Position numbers and translations under genes: made by a program. The notes beneath the pieces are model-generated. The model did no database searches, had not been told where the DNA came from, and worked only from the letters and a program-made list of their open reading frames with translations. A stretch of 64,000 bases of DNA from Asterias rubens (lineage: Eukaryota > Echinodermata > Asteroidea > Forcipulatida > Asteriidae), in contig NC_047083.1 in the NCBI RefSeq assembly GCF_902459465.1, positions 1,490,501-1,554,500 on the forward strand, written 5' to 3'. This document shows positions 1 to 11,400 of this stretch, in pieces; the stretch's first letter is position 1; each line of letters starts with the position of its first letter.

Positions 1-91
1 ACACAGTGGACATTGTTTAAATAATGTTACTTTTTGTTTTGAATAAATGCTAAATAATAAACTACCAAACGAAGGTGTATTATTGGGGAAT

Positions 92-92
92 G

Positions 93-121
<29 letters not shown>
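92..121. repeat. Poly-G tract of about 30 bases
   Basis: An uninterrupted run of G. Such tracts can form G-quadruplexes and are prone to length errors in sequencing, so the exact length is uncertain. Confidence 0.9.
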
Positions 122-123
<2 letters not shown>

Positions 124-282
124 AGTGTTATACTTGTTCAGATAGATGTAACAACACTATGACCCTGAACTTATGTTTCCAAAACTCTACGTAAAAATCT
201 TAGTTGCAATCAAATAGTAACTATGTTACATGGTATAGCCTATAACTGGGCAAACTTGTGGAACTGCATCACAAAACCGTAC

Positions 283-480
283 ACCCCCGTCACCCCCACA
301 CCACGCCCCCCCCCCCAAAAAAACAAAACAAAAAAAAACCAAACAAAACCCAAACCCCCCCCCAAAAAAAACAAAAACAAAACAAAAACGAAGGCATACC
401 AGTTAAAAACAATCATTGCCAAATGTTTTGTTGTTGCTGGCCTACGCCCCCACCCCCCCCCCCCCCCCGATTATTCCATA
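283..480. repeat. C/A-rich low-complexity tract
   Basis: Alternating C runs and A runs with almost no G on the plus strand, including C tracts near 350-363 and 451-468. Open reading frames here are composition artefacts (poly-Pro, Lys and Asn). Confidence 0.85.
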
Positions 481-858
481 TGTCGATTTTAAGACTTTAT
501 TTAATCAAACCATTTTGGTCATAGGCCTATTTTGCCTCTTTTTGGAAAGCCTATCGTATAATCGTCCATTCCTCTAGTGTTGTATTCAAAGAGGGGCACG
601 CCACTGTTATTAGAAATTGTATTTGCTACTAAAACTATATCCATTTACACAAAGGTCAAAAACACTATAACAGTCGCAATTGCATTTTCACCCCACGTTT
701 TTGTACATATAGCTCTATTTAGACTTGAATTCAAGTCTGAAACTGCGGTTTATTTCTCTGCATCAGCCACGCAGAATTCCCCCGCAGATTTGCTATCACC
801 CCCACACGCACGCTCTAACTCGCAATCGTTGGCCAATGACGACGGAGGTTAATTTGCA

Positions 859-989
859 AGCCGTGTCCGAAATGGCGACTAAGGCTACAGCTACGGCTAG
901 ATCGCCCGCGTCTGCCTATTCTTCAACACTGGTAGACGCGCTGATCTAGACGTAGCTGTAGCCGAAGTCGTCGTTTCGGACACGGCCTT
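859..989. mobile_element. Palindromic MITE (GCCGTGTCCGAAA ends)
   Basis: The left end reads GCCGTGTCCGAAATGG and the right end CGTTTCGGACACGGC, its inverted complement. Most of the roughly 130 bp is self-complementary around a short centre. A near-identical copy is at 57676-57807 and a fragment at 27104-27150. There is no coding capacity. Confidence 0.85.
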
Positions 990-1479
990 TGAACCAAGTC
1001 TAAGGACTACACGACATGGCGACAACGGTTGAGGTAGTACTGAGCTAGCTACAATGGAATATGCGTGTGTACATTCACAGTCATGCGGGTATACATTCAT
1101 GTTCATTTTGATAAACACCCGTTTGAAAATGAAAACCATTTCCGTAGCAGTTATATCCGTGGTATTTATATCTAACTAACGTGTCTGTGTCAATGATGAA
1201 TACAACACTGTTGAGTTTCAGTCGAATACAAGTTTTTTTTACAGAGAGTTAAAACTTATACCACTGAGGGAGCAAATTCATTTAAATTATAATAAATTCA
1301 AAAACACGTACCCTTATCGTATTGAAACTCATGTCGAGACTCGTCTTTTTATCGTGCATTTCGTTGAGATCAATGTTCAGTGCGGCTGCGGGAATTCCCC
1401 TTACATGTAATTCCGCCTAAAATGACCTAGCCTGTGACCGCACACAAAAGAGCCACCAAGCGTCGACTTTGGCGTGCAC

Positions 1480-1672
1480 AGTTTTTTTTTAAACACATGT
1501 CATGACACGGCGAAACGTGCGGAAACAAGGGTGGGTTTCCCCGTTATTTTCTCCCGACTCCGATGACGGATTGAGCCTTAATTTTCACAGGTTTGTTATT
1601 TTATATATAAGTCGTGATACACGAAGTGTGGGCCTTGGACAATACTGTTTACCGAAAGTGTCCAATGGTTTT
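1480..1672 (-). mobile_element. TTAA-flanked repeat family C, fragment
   Basis: Matches the inner and right portion of the family seen complete at 45709-46075, including the shared stretch around ACACGGCGAAACG and the right end GTGTCCAATGG. The left half is missing. Confidence 0.7.
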
Positions 1673-2441
1673 AATAATAATTGTATGACTATAAATATTA
1701 AAAAGAAAGAAATGCAGAGTGAAAAACAAAATCGGGTTGTATGAGGGCGCTATAACCACTGATAATATTATTATACATTATCATAAATTAATATACATTT
1801 TACATGTTATTAATGAGCAAGGGAGGCGCCCACGTAAATGACACTAAATGATTACTTATAGATACTGCTTTTATGTTGATTATTATATCGTTTGTTATTA
1901 TTAACATTATATTTCGGAGCGCGGCAACTTATAATAATACCCAATGTTAGCCAGGGCATCCCAGGTCTTGTAAAATGACCAAGTTTATTTGATATAGTTT
2001 GTTTTCAGTAAAGCAAGATCCAATTTGTTCATATTGGTTTAAAGGGAAAATCAATTATTAAAGGAACGACATACTTTCTGTTGCAAATGGCTGAGTCACT
2101 AACAAAGGCCCACCATATGTTTTTTTAATACAAAGGTTTTGTCCTAATTTTTACATATAATTCTGACCAATATTTTATAACGAACAAGTGTTTTTGGCCT
2201 TTCCTGTTTTCTACCTGAACGCTGAGCCTATAATACCCTGACTACAGGAAAAAAAAGAAGAAAAAAAAAAAAAAAAACACATTTACAGATAATCATTACA
2301 TGGTGTTACAGAAAACCTTTCTTTATCGTATTTCCAACATGCAAAGTTTCATCATACTTATATTATACATCAGCCAAAGAACAAGGCATATCAAAATGCA
2401 AAACTTTTTTTTTCTGTTGGGGGGGGGGATTTCTAGAAGCC

Positions 2442-5400
2442 TCATTCGTATTGATCTGGAACAAACTTCGACATCTGAAGAAAGCTCTATAAAAGAAAAA
2501 AAACAGACAAACCTCAAATTATTTTTCAGTTTCTATTTGTGAGTAGTAATTTTATAATTTATTTGTGGGCGAAATAATATACTGAACTCACATGAGCAGA
2601 AGTTGCCATTTTTTGCGTCATCTCCAATAACTTGAAGAAGTCTGGCCTGTCGGAGGGTTCTGGTGACCAGCAACTCTTCATCAAATCGTACCTTTAATTA
2701 AACAATCATAAAAATATGGTTTTTAAAACAGTGCTAAACATTCTTAACCATTAAAGGCAATATACACGTTTGTACATATCGTCAAGAACCAGTATTCTCA
2801 CCCAGTGTTGTGTATGCAACAAATTATTTTGAGGAATAACTAAGATAATTTCTCATTCTCATTGGGATGATATGTCACTCTGAAGCACTTTCCAAAATAT
2901 GAGAAAGTATACTAAATAATATGGAAAGATCCCGCCATCGCCGTTCGGGTCAATTATTCTGAGCCAAGGAGTTTTTAGAGTGAACGAAACTTACAGTTTA
3001 TCACTGCAATGAGATGGTTTTGGTAGGCGGAGCCCATCCTGTACAGCTCTGATGACGTTATTGACGTCCATTCCCGGGTAGGGATGTGAACCTGTCACAA
3101 CAATTGGGGGAGGGGGAGAAAAAAAGAAATATCTTAGCAAATTGCGCAGAATTTTGCTTTTTATAGTATTATTTTCTTTGTTTTCTTCGGTTGCTTGCCT
3201 GTAGTTGTGCTTGTCCCTTGTCTTTCGGTTTTGATGTGTAGTAAACAAGGGTCCCGATTTAGTGGGCCTGTGTGCCTGTTCGGGGTTTCCCTTTTGCACC
3301 AATGTAATTTTTTATGTTTTTGTGGAAGGTAATAACATAAAATAAAAATAAAATAATTGTATATACTTTTAAAAACTGTATTAAAGATCAATGGCTGTTC
3401 TGAAGCACCGTCAATTCTATACTGACCCCCAAAAGGTGCCTGGGTTGGATTTCACAAAGAGTTAAGACTGGTATTATCTCAAGTTAGGACGAGTTTACTC
3501 TTCCTAACTTAGGACTAGCCTTAAGTTTTAAACATCTCCTAGGACTATGTCCTAAGTTAACCCTTTGTAAAATCGACCCCTGAGGAGACATTGATAGCAC
3601 ATTTCTAACGTAGTGACGATAGTGGGGTCGATCTCACTGGGAGTGTCCTTTGGACCGACGTTGGCTGTGTGAGACTGCAACTGTTTGGAAGTTGATAATT
3701 GTTGACTCAGTCTATCTAAACACAACACTGAGCCGTAACCCCTTGGATCTTATGGACTCATAAATTAGAGTAAACTTTGACCTTTCGGTAACTTACCCAG
3801 GGTGAATATTTCCCACAGTAATACTCCATAGGACCATACGTCTGACATTGTTGTATACTTGTTCTCTACGATGGACTCGATGGCCATCCAACGGATCGGG
3901 ACATCACCCTGGCATGGATGGGGAATGTCAAAGAATAACACATTGTTAGCTTTAACCAATGGGAGACTTACGGTCCTTTATGCGGCTCGGAGCGTGCGCA
4001 CACATGCCCAGTTTTAGGGAGGTTTGGCCGCGCGTTATCTGAGCAAGAACGTGAACGTCAAAACAATTTGCTGTAAAAATCTCACGTTGTAAGCATACGT
4101 AAAATTACCTTTTCTCACGATAGGTACGTATGTGCAGACATCATACGTGAGCATGAAATAAGCCCAAAGTGATGACGTCGCCTAGAAATGACACATTTTT
4201 TTTCACGTTCAAATTGCTCGCGTACTATACTGACGAGAACTGTGAAAAAGAACCGTCCACAAGTCTCACACTGCACAGAGGTCGTTTGTGCATCTGAGCA
4301 TGCGCCTCTCTTAATATTTATGCATGACGTCATAATTCTTACCCAAAATGAGGCTATGGGCGCACGTCCCCCATCACTTGCAGTGGCTGCGCCCATCGCC
4401 TCGTTTTGAATTTGCATTGTGACGTACATCATGCATACATATTAAGCGAGGCGTATAGAGTGGTCTGGGTCGGTACTTATTGCGGTCGAAACAACCTAGA
4501 CTATTTTGGGGTCTTTTGTATAATTCAGACACAATATTTTTTTCGAGGATGGACATTTTTTTCCAACATTTATTCGGTCATCTGTACTTAATCTTTAGAC
4601 GTTTACTCACATTTGAGGACATTTCATATAGGTTCTCGAAAAGAACGTCTCGTGAAAATCCGAAATCTGACAATTTGCAAGTCAGATCCTCAGTCAGTAG
4701 GATGTTACGTGTCGCTAAATCCCTGTGGATAATCTAAAGGAAGACGAACAAAAAATGTTATATAATTGCGGTAACACAATGTGTGTATATACTTGCCAGG
4801 TAGAGTTCGTTCTTACAGAACTGTCTTGCTTTATTCTACTACCGCGGAGTAGATGTTCGGATGTTCGGGAGACTTCTCAGTTCTGAAAAGAACTGTCCTG
4901 CCTTTTAACTACTACCCGGGCGGATCGAAGGAACAGAAAATCCGCTGGGACTACTATTTTAGCGTATAGGATCGTGATTAACCGTACTACCGCGGAGTCA
5001 GTTCTTGAATTGGTCTCAACGTTTCGACGTGCTCTAGTCATCGTCAGGAGAAATGTTTACCCAATTCTGACAAAGCAGATGGAGTTTCCTAAAAAATGTG
5101 TGACTTTGTAGAAAATAATTTTGTTTGCAAAATAATCAGGCCCCATGCTTGCAAGTTTGTAACTTCCTGTCAAAGCTCATACTATTGTAACTGGCAATGC
5201 GACGTTCCATTCAAGAGAAATACAAACTGTTTTTTTTTTAAACATACCAGAAAACTGGTCTGGTCCCCTCACTTTGTTTATGCTCAAAACGTGAAACTAG
5301 GAATGCGACCAAAAGTCCCCGACTCACCTGCATGGACGATAGATACTCCATGCCACTAGCTATCTGATGAGCAAACTTCAGAATGAGGTCAGAGGTCAAA

Positions 5401-8400
5401 TCACAGGGCGAGGAAGCAGACCAGGACTTTCTCTTATCTCGTAAAAAACTCTGAAGGTTTCCTTTGGATGCGAACTCGAAGATCAAGCAGAAAGGCTCTT
5501 TGAGATTAAGCGATAAAGATTATGAAAAGAATGTTACACAACACCCGGAGCCAACGACTTTACGTTTCACCCGAAGGACGAAGCATCGTGGTTTTAACAG
5601 TATGGCTTAAAGACACATGTTTCACCACTGGGACTCGAACCCACACTCTGCTAGTCAGGGGTGGATTTCACAGAACTTAGGACTAGCCCTAGGCAATGCT
5701 AAGAGATAGGACCAGTCTTAAGTTAGGATGAGTTACTGGTCCTAACTTAGGACTGGTCCTATCTCTTAGCATTGCCCAGGACTAGTCCTAAGTTAGGACT
5801 ACCTTTGTGAAATCCACCCCAGAATACCAGAGCTTGAGACAAGTGCGCTTGACCGCTCGGCCACGACATGATGTAAGCACTAAATGGGTTCCCCTCTCAC
5901 CCTGTGCAAAGATCTGCATTATAATACACCTGGATGAAGGGAAGCAACTTATGGTTAGGTCTGATGGACGAGCGCACAAACATATGAGATTCGAGCCCAC
6001 CTTTCAATGACTATTGCTTTAAGAACTTGAGACTTATGTCAGAGACGACTTAACCACAATCTGATAAAATACAAATTACCTTTATCCGTACAGCAACCCA
6101 GCAACTCTATGATGTGTGGGTGCTGTTCAAGCGTCTTACACACATCCAGTTCCTTCATGAAACCTGACACGTCATTAGATGACACCGAAGCTGTGGAAGC
6201 AGTTTGTAAATTCTATATTAGAATGATACTGTTGATTTCAAGAAGAAAGATGATAAGAATTGGGATCTTATCAACTTCTTCTGATAGCGCCCTCCTTTGA
6301 ATCATAAAATGACAAGTGTTGAGTATTGAGTTTTGAGAGTGTATTGAGCCCTACCTTTAAGCATCTTCACAGCTACAGTGTGTTTCTTGCCATCTTCTAA
6401 GATGCCATCTGCAATCGCCATGTACACCACACCAAACGACCCCTCGCCAAGAACATTCAGCATCTTGATTCGCTCCCGGGGAAAGTTGTCCCTAAACGTC
6501 TTGGGTTGGTTGAGAATGTCCAGTGACACCGAACATTTCTTCGACAGCCTCTAAAATCGGTAAAAAATAAAGAGACTCAAACTTGTGATCGAGTTTTCAG
6601 ATCGCTACGACTACCTCACATTTCCACAACAATTTGCTCCAGGACTATACTTAAGACGAGCAAGGTTTTAAACTTTAAGACTATACCTACCGTTGCTTTC
6701 AGAGTAAGTCATTTTAAAGGAGCTCTAGATTAAAGGAACACGTTGCCTTGGATCGGTCGAGTTGGTCGTTGAAAAGCGATTGGAACCGTTTTTTATGGAA
6801 TCCATATGATTAGAAAGATATTTTAAAAGTAGAATATAATGATCCACACAAGTATCACTCGAAACTGCGTGGTTTTCCTTTTACCTCGTCGACATATACA
6901 CGGTCGGCCATTTATGGGAGTCAATTGTTAGTTCCCAAAGTAAAAGGAAAACCACACAATTTCGAGGCAAATGTGTGTGGATGATTGTATTCTACTTTTT
7001 AAACATCTTTCTAACCATATGCATTTTATAACAAACGGTTACAAACGCTTTTCAAAGACCAACTCGACCGATCCAAGGCAAGGTGTTCCTTTAAACACAA
7101 TGTTTATCAACAAGTTGTACAAGTTACTCCCCACTAAATACCATGCAAAGCTTGAAACATCACTCAGACTGCTCAAGTGTATTTTGTGTGTCGATGAGTG
7201 AGACCGGGATTTGAAAAATGGAAAATGTTTTTTGTAATTTGTTTTGACTGGCTGGCAGTTTTTGTTTACGCGGAAAGTATCAAAAATGGGAAGCGTAGTA
7301 GTAATCTGACAAATATTGAGACTAGATTAAGCTATTAACATAACCCGATATCTCCAAAAGAGAATCCCTACCTTTTTTGATATGACGCTTAGACGACTCA
7401 GATCTGTGACGTCACGGGCAGGGCTCCATTTGAATTTGATGGTCTTGCATGCACCGTATACAGCGAATGCGCAAATTAAGAAAACGGCCAGGGCTAGTAT
7501 TGCCGCCACAGAGAGTAGTATCAAAATACCTGTAAAGGTTAACATGAGTTGAAAAACCAATAGGAGACTTTCCAACACTAGGTGGCAGCAGACATACCGG
7601 GTAAATTTCCATTGTTTACGTAGTTCTGAACATGCGCATAATTCTGAGAACAATGGATTTACCCGGTAAGTCTGCTGCCCTCTATCGTCCCAGAAAGTCT
7701 CCCATTGAAAGAAAGTGCAGTCGAACCTCTGAATTTGGCATTGTGGTGAAAGTGCTTTACCAACAGAAATATATTTGGCTAGTGCGGGATTCGAACCTCC
7801 AAGATTTTAGGTTTGAGATTATGGCCTGGGATGGTGCAAAGTCCCACTTTTCTGTTATAAACAACCCTACCCAATAAGCCACTTCGGAGTTCCAGCTGCG
7901 CATGTCTGTTACTGCTGACAACGCATGTTGTCTATCTCCAATAACCTTTTGACAACACCAGCGGGTATTGTCAAAAGGTTGCGTGAGATAGACGAAACCC
8001 GTAGTCAGCAGTAACATACATGCGCCACTGACATTCCGAAGTGGCTTGTTGCCATTACACCCGCTGACTAATGAGCAGTGCTGGGGATGTGTCCTTGTTT
8101 GGGTACGAGGTTGTTTAGTGTGTCAGAGAGGAGAGATTTTGGAAAGTTGTTGGTTTGACAACAATCGATTGAAACTAAATAGTTATTGACAACATGTCTG
8201 GTGGTGTAGATGCTTTTCTATAACGTATTCGATGTTTTGGATAACTACCAAGATTTTCACCCTCGTTCAGAATATGGCAGCGCGCCATGTCGTGCCCGCC
8301 GATTACGAAAAAAACAAATGGGAACAAGGTTGAACAGTCCTACACTCACTCCTTTCTACGGCAACAGTGACTGTTAACTTCTGGTACGTTTTGTTGTCAG

Positions 8401-11400
8401 GGTACAATACGCTGCACACCAGTCGTTTCCCATTGTAATTAGCCTGTGCCCTGAGTGTGATTCTGCTCACTCCGTTCCAACCCCCGTCATGCTCAGATTG
8501 TGATTCTGTAATTAAGAACATTACATTGTATCTCCACCATGCAAAGTTTCAAATTCTACTCAGAATGTACATGTGTTACTGCAAACCTTTCTCTATCGTA
8601 TTACCACTGTGCAAAGTTTCAAATTCTACTTATGTACATGTGTTACTGCAAACTTTACTTTATCGTATTGCCACCATGCAAAGTTTGAAATCCGTGTTCG
8701 TGGTGTTACTGCAAACCTTACCATATCGTATTACCACTATGCAAAGTTTCAAATCCATGTACGTGGTGTTAGTGCAAACCTTACTATATCGTATGTCCAC
8801 CGTGCAGTTTCAAATCCTACTCATGTACATGGTGTTACTGCAAACCTTACTAGATTGTATCTCCCCCATGCAAAGTTTCAAATCCTACTCATGTACATGG
8901 TGTTACTGCAAACCTTACTAGATTGTATCTCCCCCATGCAAAGTTTCAAATCCTACTCATGTACATGGTGTTACTGCAAACCTTACTAGATTGTATATCC
9001 CCCATGCAAAGTTTCAAATCCTACTCATGTACATGGTGTTACTGCAAACCTTACTAGATTGTATCTCCCCCATGCAAAGTTTCAAATCCTACTCATGTAC
9101 ATGGTGTTACTGCAAACCTTACTAGATTGTATCTCCCCCATGCAAAGTTTCAAATCCTACTCATGTACATGGTGTTACTGCAAACCTTACTATATCGTAT
9201 GTCCACCATGCAAAATTTCAAATCCTACTTATGTACATGCGGTGTTGCCGCAAACCTTATGTTAATCATATTTCCACCATCCAAAATTTCAAATCCTACT
9301 TACCCTGTGTTGAATCTGGAATGTCAATCACGTCGCCATCTTTGGAGGTTATGGCCCATCGGAACCCGTAAGCCTGACTCGACGACAGAGACTGGCAGGT
9401 GAAACTGTAGACCCCCCATAAGACAATTGTCATGCCACAAGTTGTACCCCTGCAGGCACCAGACTCTGTCGTCATGAAAACGGTTTCAGGCGGATCTAGT
9501 AAAAAGTGAAACAAATTATAAATATTTCAGCTTGTCTACACTGACGCGTGCCTAAAAGTTCTTTCACATGAGAGTAATTTAGCAAAGGTCCCTTGCTAAA
9601 TTGTAGCATGGTTGTAAGATTTTGCAAATGTACCTCGTGTGAAAGGACAACAACTTAGCCTACACTGTCCAAGTGCTCTGCAAAATCCCGCTAAACATTG
9701 CTACATTTTACAACCATGCTAAATTGAAGCAAGGGACCCCAGTTAAATTGATGCCGTGTGAATAGCACTTAAGTGACTCAAAAACGTACCAGACAGTTGT
9801 CAGTTCTCAGCATTAATGACTTAAAATAATGAGTATTTTGTGTCGAGTTGTGTGTACAGATGAAGGTTTAGGGCTTTTTCAAAGCGGTGAGTTCCTTTTG
9901 GGCCAAGCCTTACAGGCTCCGTTCAGCCACGTACACCTAAAGAAACGGCACATTTTCAAGATAACCGACGGAAAGGCTCATCATTTTTCTTTCAGTTTTA
10001 TTTGGAGGACGCAAGTCTTTGCCGAATGATGATGATGATCAAAATAAAATAGCATGCACTGACAATTGAGAGTGACTTATTTTTGCTACTACTGATTGAG
10101 AAAAAACAACTGGAGGGTTCAAACTTACAGTTGATGTTCAAAGTGAGGTTGGCACTACCGAGGTGACTGCCAATGAATGATAACAGTCTACACTCAAGCA
10201 CTGATCCAGATTGATTTCGAGTTGGAATCAGATCAAGGGAAACTGTTTCACTATCTCTGTCGAGAGAGTAAAAAAAAAAAAACAGTGAAATGCAAAGATG
10301 AAGAATTCAAGATTACAAAAATACATTTCTTTCCATACTCTCATAAAAGAATAACGACAGTTATTACGGACTAAAAGCAACACATATCTTTAAGTAACAC
10401 TTTATAATACATATAAATGAATAGAGTATACTCTATACGGGGCCGTTTTGGTAAGCATGAGATTGTAAAAAACAGCCAGACAGACAAGAAAACAAGACAA
10501 CCAGACAGACAGACAAACAGACAAAAGGACAGATGAACATAAGACATGACACAGCGAGTTCGTAATAAAAGCGACAAAATGTTCAAGCTGAAAATAAATA
10601 AGACAAGTACTGAATAGATGGATGTGGTTCAATTACATAGGATGGGAAGCTAAGATACATAATGGGAGATAATGTTACAAACAAGCCATGAGTTTTTTTC
10701 TACCAACTTTGAGGCTCCTCATCCTGGCCACAGATGTATATGCTATTTTCACCACGTGATTGACAAAATGTTGTTTGTTTGTGTGTTAAGATGGTCTTCC
10801 CATCAAGGGAACTCGTGAAACTCCTATCACATACAAAATTTGGGCTCAATCGGTCATCGAAGTTGCAAGAAAATAATGAGAAAAAAAAGCCATTGTCGGA
10901 CAAATCTGTGTGCTTGCAGATGCCTAAATAAAAGACTTCAGGTCCGAATATTTTAGTGAGAGATTCCATTTTTCTCAAACACTACATCTACTTAAATAAG
11001 ACATCTAGCTGAAATAAGACCGGCCAAGCCCCACCACCAAATTCCCGGGGGTAAATTTTCAACATGGCACTCACTGAGAATCTGGCTGGTTCGATGATTG
11101 TATTTCCCCATCAATGTACAAAATCTTTGAACCGGTACACCCCTCGCTGCTACAAAAGAACCGCACAGGTAGACCCTCTTCCAACACCGAAGTGTTCATC
11201 GTCAACTGCAACTCACTGCATGGGTCTGAGTTAAATTAAAGAGAACACACACATAGAAAATAGTACTTTTAGTCAATGAATAATTGTCAAAAGGACAAGT
11301 TGATTTCTTTCCATCCGAAAACTCATTTATCATACGGAATTGACCTGGGCCCATTTATACAGAGCTGCGTCAGCAGAAATATTGCTCAACAGTTGTCTGA

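Larger units (their letters stand above)
1..2441. other. Intergenic flank, no gene seen
   Basis: No coding exon could be supported here. It holds a 30-base G run (92-121), a C/A-rich low-complexity stretch (283-480), a palindromic MITE (859-989), the 3' part of a TTAA-flanked repeat (about 1480-1670), and a fragment of the 68-bp tandem-repeat monomer near 2297-2350. It lies downstream of the minus-strand kinase gene that ends at 2442, so it may contain that gene's 3' UTR. A minus-strand AATAAA (TTTATT on plus) occurs at 1984-1989. Confidence 0.6.

Noticed and set aside
223-524. Reading frames of about 90 codons rich in Pro, Lys and Asn
   Set aside because: They arise from C/A low-complexity sequence. 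No domain, and overlapping frames on both strands are equally open.
8525-9300. Array resembling a CRISPR at first sight
   Set aside because: The whole 68-bp unit repeats without unique spacers, the genome is eukaryotic, and there are no cas genes.
8457-9402. Several overlapping frames of 70-150 codons
   Set aside because: They are translations of the 68-bp tandem array (68 is not a multiple of 3, so the peptide cycles through frames) inside an RTK1 intron.
10700-10978. Minus-strand frame with several Cys in an RTK1 intron, considered as another Ig exon
   Set aside because: The neighbouring exons (11075-11225 and 10129-10256) join in phase into a complete Ig domain, and this frame lacks the Ig Trp and a fitting acceptor and donor pair.
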